From: Pseudoalteromonas luteoviolacea NCIMB 1944
GTDB lineage: Bacteria; Pseudomonadota; Gammaproteobacteria; Enterobacterales; Alteromonadaceae
Assembly (NCBI RefSeq): GCF_001625565.1
Contig: NZ_AUXS01000053.1
Span: 62,001 to 126,000, forward strand
Direction of reading: 5' to 3'
DNA: 64,000 bases
Both the position numbers and the translations under genes were made by a program. The notes beneath the pieces are model-generated. The model was not told the origin of the DNA and searched no databases. It saw nothing but the letters and a program-made list of their open reading frames with translations. Of this stretch, positions 18,827 to 27,424 are shown one piece after another. Positions within the stretch are counted from its first letter, which is position 1. Each line of letters opens with the position of its first letter.

Positions 18827-20272
18827 TTAGCCATAAATATCAAAAAGATCAGCATTCAACCAAAGGTGAACCAAAATACTTGCGGCATATCCCAATGCAA
18901 TCACAGGTGTCCACTTCAAGTGACCAAAAAACGTATAGTTTCCTCTGGCTTGTCCCATCAAGGCAACACCCGCTGCGGAACCGATTGACAGTAAACTGCC
19001 CCCGACACCAGCTGTTAACGTGATCAGTAGCCATTGTCCATGGGACATTTCAGGCTGCATTGACAAAACGGCGAACATCACCGGAATATTATCGATCACC
19101 GCAGATATCACCCCTAAGAATACGTTTGCCCCAGTTGCAGACCAGCCACCATATAAAATATGAGACATTAAATTGAGATATCCCAAAAAGCCAAGTCCAC
19201 CAACGCACATAACAATGCCATAAAAGAACAACAACGTATCCCATTCCGCACGGGACACTTTACTAAACACATCAAATGGCACCACACTACCCAACTTCTT
19301 GAGTCGCTCTTTGTCTCCTTCGCGCTCTGCCATCGCCATTTTGCGCGCTAAAGATCCAGGCAGTGTGACTCGTAAGAAATAACCAAAAAACTGTAAATAA
19401 CCCAACCCCATCATCATGCCAAGCACCGGTGGTAAATGTAGTAAACTGTGGCACATTACGGCTGTAGCAACGGTTAATAAAAACAAAGTCAAAATTCGCA
19501 GCGCACCGCGTTTAAGCTCAACGCTTTCACAGCTCGCGGAGGGTTTCTTATTTGGAACAAACAGACTCATTATCGCCGCCGGTACCACATAGTTTGCAAT
19601 TGACGGCACGAGCAATACAAAAAACTCATTAAACTTAACCATCCCGGCCTGCCACACCATCAGTGTAGTGATATCACCAAATGGGCTAAAGGCTCCACCT
19701 GCGTTTGCAGCGACAACGATATTGATACAACTTAGATTGATAAACTTTTTGTCTCCTTCCGCTACTTTCATGATCACGGCGCACATTAACAAAGCTGTAG
19801 TTAAATTATCGGCAATAGGTGAAATAAAAAATGACAAAAAGCCCGTTAGCCAAAACAGGGTTTTGTAGTTGAATTCTTTTCTTACCATCCATGCGCGAAG
19901 CGAGTCGAATAACCTGCGCTCTTCCAGTGCATTGATATACGTCATTGCCACTAACAAAAACAGCATGAGTTCTGCAAACTCGAGTAGGTTATGGCGAAAA
20001 GCATGCTCAGTTGCATCTGGCATGCCTTGCTCAATATAATAAGCGCCAATTAAAATCCAAATTAACCCAGCGGCAACCAAAACCGGTTTTGACTTTCGCA
20101 TATGTAATTTTTCTTCCAGCATTACAAGGGTATAGGCAACCACAAAAATGGCTATGCATATAAAACCCAAAGTGTTAGCGGTCAAATCGAGTTGAGTAGT
20201 AGAAGCAAACGCTGAAAAATTGATCCCCAGCAAACAGAACAATAGCAGGCAACTTATCCCTACAAGTTTCAT
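18827..20272 (-). CDS. nhaD: Na+/H+ antiporter NhaD
   Basis: Inner-membrane sodium/proton antiporter of the ion transporter superfamily, 481 residues, with about 12 hydrophobic helices. Characteristic stretches include SPIADNLTTALLMC, ANAGGAFSPFGDITTLMVW and SAVIDNIPVMFAVLSM, the two broken-helix repeats that bind the ion, and AGVGGSLLSIGSAAGVALMG. NhaD proteins of marine gammaproteobacteria extrude Na+ or Li+ at alkaline pH. The N terminus has a signal-like first segment. It lies 267 bp downstream of the DUF368 gene on the same strand, with a terminator-like hairpin between, so it has its own promoter. Confidence 0.93.
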   Translation of the reverse strand: MKLVGISCLLLFCLLGINFSAFASTTQLDLTANTLGFICIAIFVVAYTLVMLEEKLHMRKSKPVLVAAGLIWILIGAYYIEQGMPDATEHAFRHNLLEFAELMLFLLVAMTYINALEERRLFDSLRAWMVRKEFNYKTLFWLTGFLSFFISPIADNLTTALLMCAVIMKVAEGDKKFINLSCINIVVAANAGGAFSPFGDITTLMVWQAGMVKFNEFFVLLVPSIANYVVPAAIMSLFVPNKKPSASCESVELKRGALRILTLFLLTVATAVMCHSLLHLPPVLGMMMGLGYLQFFGYFLRVTLPGSLARKMAMAEREGDKERLKKLGSVVPFDVFSKVSRAEWDTLLFFYGIVMCVGGLGFLGYLNLMSHILYGGWSATGANVFLGVISAVIDNIPVMFAVLSMQPEMSHGQWLLITLTAGVGGSLLSIGSAAGVALMGQARGNYTFFGHLKWTPVIALGYAASILVHLWLNADLFDIYG

Positions 20273-20492
20273 TTCAAGGTGTTTCCTTGTTTAGTGAGTA
20301 CATCTTCGCCAGAAAGTAACACACTTTTTACACTTGTGGCATTGTACTCTAGTCTAATTTTTACAGCTGGTTTACGAAAAAACAGGTGAAAGCATGAGCT
20401 AACATGGCGAACCTTATGATATCGCGGAATTATGATTATTTCGTTAACTTGATTTTGTTGGCTCAGGTAAAAAGAGCAATGGGAAGCTCAAA

Positions 20493-20524
20493 CGACAAAA
20501 AATGAGCCACATAGAAAGTGGCTC
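20493..20524 (-). terminator. intrinsic terminator of the DUF368 gene
   Basis: 7-bp stem GAGCCAC/GTGGCTC (20504-20510 with 20518-20524), 7-nt loop. On the minus strand it is followed by ATTTTTTGTC. It lies 15 bp downstream of the DUF368 stop codon. Confidence 0.8.
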
Positions 20525-20539
20525 GATTTAGCAATTAGG

Positions 20540-21478
20540 TTAGTCCTGATGGCTAAGCTTATCTAGCGCTAGTATTAACATCAGTCCTACAACAGCCAGT
20601 ACTGAGCAAAGTAGTAACTGGGCATCTTGACCCGTGACTTGCGTAAACTCCATCGGTGAAATATTTTTTTGCATTAGAGGCTTTTCAACGCCGCTCGAAT
20701 TGACATAGGTTGTCACGACCTTTTTCCATGGCCACAACATGTTTAATGAGCCGATGAGAAAACCAGACAACAAAGCAAATGTAACTTGTTCAAATCGTGC
20801 CAAGAGCCACGATAAAAATCTTGAAAACATCATCAGCCCACACACACATCCAATCAAGAACAAGCCAACCAGAGCAAAGTCACGATCATTCACCGCATTT
20901 AAGACATGTCCATACATTCCCAACAAAAGCAAAATAAAGCTCCCAGAAATACCGGGCAAAATCATCGCGCAAATTGCAATGCTTCCAGCAACGAAATAAA
21001 ACCAAGGTTGTGCCTGAGCTTCCGCTGGACTCAATGATGTAATCACCAGTGCTATCAGCGCTCCAACAACACAACTTGCAATGTGCTTAAGCTGCCAGCG
21101 CTCCACCTGTTTTGCAATGTACACAAATGAGGCGATGATCAACCCAAAAAAGAATGACCAAACCAGCTGCTGATGATTGTCTAGCAGATAGGTAATAATT
21201 TTTGCCAGTGATAAAGCACTGGTAAATAGCCCTCCAAATACAGCTAGCAAAAAGTTTCCGTCAACATGTGCCCACGCATCTTTTATTTTCCCCTTCAAAA
21301 CCATCTGTAAAGCGGCTACGTTGACATTTTTAATTGCGGCTAAAAGGCGTGCATAGATACCGGTAATAAAAGCAATTGTCCCCCCGGAAACACCTGGAAC
21401 AACGTCCGCAGCGCCCATACCTGCACCTTTAAAAAACAGCCAAATATAATCACGTTTGCTATCTGCCACTTTAGACAC
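20540..21478 (-). CDS. popT: DUF368 undecaprenyl-phosphate translocase (PopT type)
   Basis: Polytopic inner-membrane protein of 312 residues with about eight helices. The family signatures FKGAGMGAADVVPGVSGGTIAFITGIY and, in the second half, ICAMILPGISGSFILLLLGMY form an inverted repeat. DUF368 proteins (PopT in Vibrio cholerae) have been shown to recycle the carrier lipid undecaprenyl phosphate across the inner membrane and to matter at alkaline pH. The frame opens at 21508, but the GTG at 21478 has an ideal GGAGGT six bases upstream, so I take it as the start. The neighbour nhaD also serves alkaline and sodium tolerance. The gene symbol follows the Vibrio work and is by family only. Confidence 0.85.
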   Translation of the reverse strand: MSKVADSKRDYIWLFFKGAGMGAADVVPGVSGGTIAFITGIYARLLAAIKNVNVAALQMVLKGKIKDAWAHVDGNFLLAVFGGLFTSALSLAKIITYLLDNHQQLVWSFFFGLIIASFVYIAKQVERWQLKHIASCVVGALIALVITSLSPAEAQAQPWFYFVAGSIAICAMILPGISGSFILLLLGMYGHVLNAVNDRDFALVGLFLIGCVCGLMMFSRFLSWLLARFEQVTFALLSGFLIGSLNMLWPWKKVVTTYVNSSGVEKPLMQKNISPMEFTQVTGQDAQLLLCSVLAVVGLMLILALDKLSHQD

Positions 21479-21597
21479 TTTTGAACCTCCATAATTTGAT
21501 ACCCGCACAGTGTATCAAATTCCCGAATTAAAATACTAAAGCTCGCTGGTTTTTAGTCGATACTTAAGTTAGCCGCAGCGGATTTGACGAATACTCG

Positions 21598-22470
21598 ATG
21601 AAACATACGATAATTTCACATTTAATTATTTTTTTATGCACTATCGCCGCATTCAAAAACCAGAGTTTAGCAATAGAGCACATTGCACCTGTAGCCAAAG
21701 TCGAAGTAATAGAAGCCGATTTGAGTTACTGGTTGCCCAGCGACTCTTTCATTACTATCAAAGACGATGACAGAGAGATCCCTGTGCTTTTCTCCGAATA
21801 TATGAGTGGTAGCAAGCGAGGTATTATTGTCATGCTGCCAGGCATAGAGCAGTCGCCTTTACAAGGAAACGGTCTGAGTTACTTGCGTGAGGCACTCAAT
21901 GATGATGGCTACGACACCTATGTGATCCCCTCGCCCGGTTTCAATGCCAACGCCGACTTAATGCAAGACGCCATTGCAAATACAGCCAAAAGCGAATCAA
22001 ACGCACCGCGACAAACTGTTATCTCTGCGATAAGCGAATCCGCCCTAAATGATTACAAAACTGAACTTGTGGCACGCTTTGATGCGCTATATAAAACTTT
22101 GGCGCTACGTGAACATGAGCACATTGCCATTGTTGCGTTTGGCAACAGTGCGGGGTTATTTGCCGAGTATCTAGCTACGCTGCCCAAAATACGTGTGGAT
22201 GCTTTGGTCACTGTCAGCGCTCAACTTGCAAACCCAAATAGAAACAAGCACCTCGCAGCAAGTTTATCGCTGGTAAGCCCAGCACTGCTAGACGTTTTTT
22301 ATTCATACGATAACCCTGCTGTGCTTCACACAATCAAAGATAGACGTCGATGGGCAAAAAGAAATAGTAAATACGATTATCGTCAAAGGGAGCTTTTCGG
22401 CCAAAACTCCCAACAAAACCAACATTATAGATTGCGAAAAGAACTTTCTGGTTTTTTAAGACAGCTCTAG
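21598..22470 (+). CDS. DUF3530 family secreted alpha/beta-hydrolase-like protein
   Basis: A 290-residue protein with an N-terminal signal peptide (MKHTIISHLIIFLCTIAAF, cleavage probably after LA near 25). The body fits DUF3530, a family related to alpha/beta hydrolases: GIIVMLPGIEQSPLQGNGLSYLREALNDDGYDTYVIPSPG is an oxyanion-side segment, and HIAIVAFGNSAGLFAEYL carries a GNSAG nucleophile elbow in place of the usual GxSxG. The serine in GNSAG makes an active hydrolase possible. The C terminus is basic (KDRRRWAKRNSKYDYRQREL). It is convergent with djlA with only 5 bp between stops. The substrate is unknown. Confidence 0.82.
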   Translation: MKHTIISHLIIFLCTIAAFKNQSLAIEHIAPVAKVEVIEADLSYWLPSDSFITIKDDDREIPVLFSEYMSGSKRGIIVMLPGIEQSPLQGNGLSYLREALNDDGYDTYVIPSPGFNANADLMQDAIANTAKSESNAPRQTVISAISESALNDYKTELVARFDALYKTLALREHEHIAIVAFGNSAGLFAEYLATLPKIRVDALVTVSAQLANPNRNKHLAASLSLVSPALLDVFYSYDNPAVLHTIKDRRRWAKRNSKYDYRQRELFGQNSQQNQHYRLRKELSGFLRQL

Positions 22471-22475
22471 ACGTG

Positions 22476-23354
22476 CTATTTTTTAAGCACTTCGTAGGCC
22501 GCTTGAATACTTTGCGATTTGGCTTTTGCAACTTCCATCATATGTTCAGGTAACCCTTGAGATACCAATTTGTCTGGATGATGCTGTGCCATCAATTTAC
22601 GGTATGCACGTTTAATCTCTTTATCACTTGCACCTTGCTCAAGTCCTAACACGGCTAATGCATGCTCCTTGGATACATCAGTGCTAGCGGCTGTGTTTTG
22701 GCGGTAGTTACCCGACTGTTCACGCTCTTGCCTAAAACTACTTTGTGAATGACGACTTTGCTGCTGCGATTGCCATTGAGCCCGCTGCTGTCTGAACTTA
22801 AATTCTGCTTGATAGCGTTTTAATACGAAATTAAAGTGCTTGTTACCAATACCTAAAAATTTACTGACCAATTTCAGCAGTTCCAACTCCTTGCTGGAAA
22901 GGTGGCCGTCTGAAAACGCCATTTGAATTTGAATCTCTAAAAACAGCTGCAATAAATCATAGCGTCGTGCAAATGCCTCTTTAAAGTCCCCTACAGCTTC
23001 TTTAATAGAAAAGTCACTTTGCTTACCAGAGTTGAAGGCACTTTGTGCTTCTTTGCGGTCGTCACCATGTAGAGCCATCTCATCCATAAAAGCTGAAGCG
23101 GCACGGATATGCACCTCGCTCACTCTACCGTTAGATTTCGCGATATGGCCCATAACCGCAAAGCAGCTAGAAAAGAACAGTGCTTGACGTTCATTTAGGT
23201 CATCGCCACTAAAAAAACCTTGAAACCCACCAGCCTTGTCAAAGTCTTGCTTTAAGCTTTTATCAAACAAATGGCCCAAATAAAATCCAAGGGCAGCTCC
23301 AAGCCATTTCCCAAACAAAAAACCAAACCCAGTACCTAGAATTTTACCCCACAT
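22476..23354 (-). CDS. djlA: membrane-anchored DnaJ-like co-chaperone DjlA
   Basis: Inner-membrane co-chaperone, 292 residues. The N terminus is one glycine-rich hydrophobic segment (KILGTGFGFLFGKWLGAALGFYLGH) typical of DjlA. The central TerB-like region (FSSCFAVMGHIAKSNGRVSEVHIRAA) follows, then a glutamine/arginine-rich linker and a C-terminal J domain, with HPD in AQHHPDKLVSQGLP, that stimulates DnaK. Its start overlaps the end of murU by 11 bp, so it is the third gene of the amgK-murU-djlA unit. In E. coli djlA lies next to lptD, and the same neighbourhood is kept here. Confidence 0.94.
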   Translation of the reverse strand: MWGKILGTGFGFLFGKWLGAALGFYLGHLFDKSLKQDFDKAGGFQGFFSGDDLNERQALFFSSCFAVMGHIAKSNGRVSEVHIRAASAFMDEMALHGDDRKEAQSAFNSGKQSDFSIKEAVGDFKEAFARRYDLLQLFLEIQIQMAFSDGHLSSKELELLKLVSKFLGIGNKHFNFVLKRYQAEFKFRQQRAQWQSQQQSRHSQSSFRQEREQSGNYRQNTAASTDVSKEHALAVLGLEQGASDKEIKRAYRKLMAQHHPDKLVSQGLPEHMMEVAKAKSQSIQAAYEVLKK

Positions 23355-24021
23355 TACTAGCCTCCAAGGCTGCGTTGATCTCAGACAGTCGCTCTGGTGT
23401 ACCTATATCATGCCATACCCCGACGTACAATTCACAAGAAACCACCCCTTCCTCTATTCCAGATCTTAACATTGGTCCAAGTGGAATTTTTTCTACTGAA
23501 AGGTTGTCAAAAAATGCCCTATGATACAGCCCGATACCAGAAAATGTATAAGTTTGCTCATTGGCTGGTTGGTGACTTAAACGAAAATCTCCAGCGGGGT
23601 TGTGAGGTGGGTTTTCCACCAAAACTAGGTGTGCTTCTGCGGGCATAAGTTGTAACTGACTTAACGCATGCACATCATAATCGGTAAAGATATCACCATT
23701 AATCACAATAAAAGTATCATGATCTTTGCACAACATCGGCATTGCTTTAACAATTCCACCGGCGGTTTCCAGCCCCCCCTCGGGCTCGTAACTGTAGTCA
23801 ATTTGCATACCCAAACGCTTGCCATCACCAAAATAGCGTTCTATTTTGTCGCCTTGCCACGCTAAATTGATCACCACTTGCGTAATACCTGCCAACTTTA
23901 ATCTTTCGAGGTGGTATTCAATTAATGGCTTATTGCCAACTTCTAATAAAGGTTTTGGCATATCTGCGGTCAAGGGCATCATACGCTGCCCGCGACCAGC
24001 GGCTAAGATCATTGCTTTCAT
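23344..24021 (-). CDS. murU: N-acetylmuramate 1-phosphate uridylyltransferase MurU
   Basis: Sugar-phosphate nucleotidyltransferase that makes UDP-MurNAc from MurNAc 1-phosphate in the cell-wall recycling route first shown in Pseudomonas. The signature AAGRGQRMMPLTADMPKPLLEVGNKPL is the nucleotide-binding loop, with INGDIFTDYD as the metal site. The frame opens at 24087, but the ATG at 24021 overlaps the amgK stop (ATGA) and starts at the family-typical MKAMILAAGRG, giving 225 residues. The pairing with amgK fixes the function better than sequence alone. Confidence 0.92.
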   Translation of the reverse strand: MKAMILAAGRGQRMMPLTADMPKPLLEVGNKPLIEYHLERLKLAGITQVVINLAWQGDKIERYFGDGKRLGMQIDYSYEPEGGLETAGGIVKAMPMLCKDHDTFIVINGDIFTDYDVHALSQLQLMPAEAHLVLVENPPHNPAGDFRLSHQPANEQTYTFSGIGLYHRAFFDNLSVEKIPLGPMLRSGIEEGVVSCELYVGVWHDIGTPERLSEINAALEASNVG

Positions 24022-25058
24022 AATGATTCTGTTAATTTCTTTTCTATCATAGGTATTATCTCGGATTGTAACCAAGTTGCAAGCCATTGAAACTCAGTAA
24101 ACATCTCCGCAGTTTCCACGATGTAATTTATAGTTGGTAATATGCTTGGTAAGTAGCCAGGTTTGTCATCTCGCAAATGTAACCGAGCGAAAATACCTGC
24201 CGCTTTTAAATGCCTTTGTAGTCCTGTTAAATTAAAATACTCTTCATATTGTGCAAAAGACATATCAGGGAGTAATCCGGCGTCTGAAAGGTGCTGATAA
24301 CTTTCTCTCTTCAATTGCTCAAACTGTTGTGACGGCAACTTAAGATAGCAATCCTTTAGCAGCGAAACAGCATCATAACAAACAGGGCCCACTACTGCGT
24401 CTTGATAGTCAATAAGACGCCCACGGGCTTGGCTATACATAATATTGCGGCTGTGGAAGTCTCGATGCATTACAACTTGAGGCTGCGCTACCATAGACTC
24501 GCTAAGGCGGGTAACTAATAGTTGCCAATTGTGCGTTACCTCAGCGGTGCACCTATAATTCAGCCAAGATTCCAGTAACCAAGATTTAAAAATGTTTATC
24601 TCCTGCTCGATAAACGCTGCGTCATAAGTGTTCATCCATTTAGATACTTCAAGCGTTGCAATTTGCGGCAACCAAGCAAGTAACTCACTGTAACAACTGT
24701 AATCCCCTTGCTGAGCAATAATATCTGCAAGATGGACCGACCCCAAATCTTCCAACAGCACAAACCCAAGCTCGATATCGAAAGCCAATATCTCTGGTAC
24801 AGCCAATCCACCTTGAGAAAAAACATGATTGAGGTGAACAAATGCTTCAATCGAGCCTTTTTCTGGTGGTACATCCATTAAGATATGCTCAGACTGTGTT
24901 GTGCGAACGCGAAAATATAATCTAAAGCTTGCATCTCCTGTAATAGCAGAGATGTTCAATTCATCATCATCTTGTTTAAGTTGTTTAATATGTGTCTCGA
25001 CAAAGCGTATTCTTTGTTCTTTTCGTTGCAATGCAAGTGTTAGAGTTGGGCTCGCCAT
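24018..25058 (-). CDS. amgK: anomeric MurNAc/GlcNAc kinase AmgK
   Basis: Aminoglycoside-phosphotransferase-like kinase of 346 residues that phosphorylates MurNAc (and GlcNAc) at C1. With MurU it forms a salvage path that bypasses de novo UDP-MurNAc synthesis and gives intrinsic fosfomycin tolerance in Pseudomonas. ITGDASFRLYFRV is the nucleotide loop, MHRDFHSRNIMY holds the catalytic aspartate and asparagine, and LIDYQDAVVGP holds the metal-binding aspartate. It is divergent from lptD across 96 bp, the arrangement also seen in Pseudomonas. It leads a 4-bp-overlapping unit with murU and djlA. Confidence 0.93.
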   Translation of the reverse strand: MASPTLTLALQRKEQRIRFVETHIKQLKQDDDELNISAITGDASFRLYFRVRTTQSEHILMDVPPEKGSIEAFVHLNHVFSQGGLAVPEILAFDIELGFVLLEDLGSVHLADIIAQQGDYSCYSELLAWLPQIATLEVSKWMNTYDAAFIEQEINIFKSWLLESWLNYRCTAEVTHNWQLLVTRLSESMVAQPQVVMHRDFHSRNIMYSQARGRLIDYQDAVVGPVCYDAVSLLKDCYLKLPSQQFEQLKRESYQHLSDAGLLPDMSFAQYEEYFNLTGLQRHLKAAGIFARLHLRDDKPGYLPSILPTINYIVETAEMFTEFQWLATWLQSEIIPMIEKKLTESL

Positions 25059-25154
25059 ATTTTCACCAATTACTGATCTTAATTACTGTATTTAACACTG
25101 TTTTCATTTATTATGTCTGGCTGAATCGTGGTGCTAGGTAGACAAGGTCGATAA

Positions 25155-27410
25155 ATGAACAAAAACTGGGGCATTTTAGTCCTACCCCTTATTAGTACAC
25201 AGGCTATAGCTAATTCGAACACTGTTAGCGGGCTCTGTAAAGACTATCTTCAGCCAAAAAACTGGCAACCTATGACCGGTTTGCTACCCGACACCATCGA
25301 TATTCAAGCCAATAAAGTCGAACTTCAGGGTAAAGAAAGTGCTGAGTTTTCAGGGGATGTTGCTGTTAGTACCAACACCATGACCGTCACAGCCGAGAGC
25401 GCACTGATAGATAAGCAGAAAGGGCTTCTGCATGCTTCGGGCCCCTTGCTCTTTCAAGATGACTACACCATGGTCAATAGTTCAGGTATGTATGCCGATC
25501 TCAGTCAAAGTGAATTTAGCTTGCTCGGCGCACAGTATCAATTGACTCAACAACAAGGTAAAGGGAAAGCTGAAAAACTTCGTGCAACATCAACCCAAGT
25601 CGACCTGTTCAACTCAAGCTTCACAACCTGCCCAAGCGACAACCCTTTTTGGGAACTCGAAGCAAGTACAATTTCTCTGGACAAAGAAAAAGGCTGGGGA
25701 GAAACATATAACTCCGTTTTAAAGATACTCGATACGCCTGTTGTTTATATCCCTTATTTCACATTTCCAATTGACGATAAAAGAAAGTCTGGATTACTCA
25801 CCCCGACGCTATCTAGTTCAAATAGATATGGTCTAGAAATCGTCACGCCTTATTATTTCAACCTTGCAGAAAATTATGACGCATTACTGACTCCTAGGTA
25901 TATGTCAAACAAAGGGCTGCAATTGCAGGGCGAATTCCGCTATTTAACAGAACAACATACCGGAACTATCGCAGCTGAGATATTGAGCAACGACAAATCA
26001 GAAGCAAATTTAGATGAACGTTATTTAGTTCATTGGCAGCAAAAAAGTTATTTTAACGATTTTTGGCGTGCAAATATTGATGTAACGAATGTGAGTGATG
26101 ACAATTACTTAACAGACTTAGGATCAAACTACGCAAATCAAACGGATACTCATTTGGCGCGAAAAGGCCAACTAAGCTATCTTGGAGAAGATTGGCTTGT
26201 CGATTTGCAGGTACAAAATTTTGAAGTATTGGGTAACCACGTAGAATCCTACTCTGCGTTTCCAGAAATCACAATTAAAAACCGTACTCCAGAAGAGTAC
26301 CTAGGCGCTGACTGGCGTTTCACTGGACAAATGAGTCACTTTAAGAACAGTGATGCTCAAATCACGGACGCAACCCGTCTTCACCTTGAGCCAAGTGTAA
26401 CCTACAACCTCAGTGATTACGCTTGGTCATTCGACTCAAAGTTTGCTCTTCTGCATACGCATTATGAACAAAATGGTCATTTTAGTGAGAGTGAATACGC
26501 AGAATCAACTTCACGCACGTTACCTAAGGTCCGTTTGCACGGACAATTAAACTTGGAGCGAAGCACACATTTCTTACTCGCCGATGGTACGCAAACATTA
26601 GAACCTCAGATCCAATATTTATACACACCTAAAAAGGATCAAAGCAAAATCGGCCAGTACGATACTGTAAAGATGCAGGATGACTTTTTTGGTTTGTTTA
26701 GAGAACGTCGCTTTTCCAGCGTCGACTATATCTCTGAAGCAAATCAATTTACTCTAGGTGCAACTACTCGCTTGCTTGACAATAAAAATATTGAGCGATT
26801 CAGTTTTAGCATGGGTCAAATCATTTATCTAAGTGACTCGGTCAAACCAACAAAAAATACGCTTGATGGACGTTTTGGTGACAATAACTACAATGCACTT
26901 TTTGCAGCGGAGACCAAAATACACTGGCACCCAAGATGGTACTTTTCAGGTGGTATACAATATGATGCCGACGAAAAGGACCTGATCCGTTCGCATATGA
27001 CAATTGACTATCGAGGCAACAATAAAAAGCTGGTACAGTTGAACCATCACTATGCTAACGATGTCTCAGGTAATGAGATAGATCAAGTCGGTATCTTCAC
27101 CAGCTTACCAATTGATGACAATTGGCAAGTGGTTGCAAGTTACCACCGCGATTTGACAAGTAAGCGCAGTATTGAAGTATTTGCCGGTGTGCAATACGAA
27201 TCGTGTTGCTGGGCTGTTCAAATTACAGGCAACCGGACCATAGAAACGGACTTGAATCAGTCTACAAATTTTCAAGACCCGGTTTTCGACTCGAGCATAA
27301 ATTTCAATTTTGTGTTAAAAGGGTTGGGGAGCAAGTCGAGATACGATGCAAGCCAATTACTGAAACAAGGTATATTTGGTTATAGAAGACCTTATTTTTT
27401 AAATAATTAA
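25155..27410 (+). CDS. lptD: LPS-assembly protein LptD
   Basis: Outer-membrane beta-barrel that inserts lipopolysaccharide into the outer leaflet, in complex with the lipoprotein LptE (also present at 47.9 kb). The 751 residues comprise a signal peptide ending near AIAN, an N-terminal OstA/LptA-like domain (IDIQANKVELQGKESAEFSGDV) and a 26-strand barrel. The disulphide cysteines are present: Cys28 in VSGLCKDY, one in FTTCPSDNPFWE, and the adjacent pair in YESCCWAVQITG. An AAGGT site precedes the ATG. It opens the lptD-surA-pdxA-rsmA-apaG-apaH operon; surA, its own folding helper, follows after 14 bp. Confidence 0.97.
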   Translation: MNKNWGILVLPLISTQAIANSNTVSGLCKDYLQPKNWQPMTGLLPDTIDIQANKVELQGKESAEFSGDVAVSTNTMTVTAESALIDKQKGLLHASGPLLFQDDYTMVNSSGMYADLSQSEFSLLGAQYQLTQQQGKGKAEKLRATSTQVDLFNSSFTTCPSDNPFWELEASTISLDKEKGWGETYNSVLKILDTPVVYIPYFTFPIDDKRKSGLLTPTLSSSNRYGLEIVTPYYFNLAENYDALLTPRYMSNKGLQLQGEFRYLTEQHTGTIAAEILSNDKSEANLDERYLVHWQQKSYFNDFWRANIDVTNVSDDNYLTDLGSNYANQTDTHLARKGQLSYLGEDWLVDLQVQNFEVLGNHVESYSAFPEITIKNRTPEEYLGADWRFTGQMSHFKNSDAQITDATRLHLEPSVTYNLSDYAWSFDSKFALLHTHYEQNGHFSESEYAESTSRTLPKVRLHGQLNLERSTHFLLADGTQTLEPQIQYLYTPKKDQSKIGQYDTVKMQDDFFGLFRERRFSSVDYISEANQFTLGATTRLLDNKNIERFSFSMGQIIYLSDSVKPTKNTLDGRFGDNNYNALFAAETKIHWHPRWYFSGGIQYDADEKDLIRSHMTIDYRGNNKKLVQLNHHYANDVSGNEIDQVGIFTSLPIDDNWQVVASYHRDLTSKRSIEVFAGVQYESCCWAVQITGNRTIETDLNQSTNFQDPVFDSSINFNFVLKGLGSKSRYDASQLLKQGIFGYRRPYFLNN

Positions 27411-27424
27411 CAACAAAGACTCTT

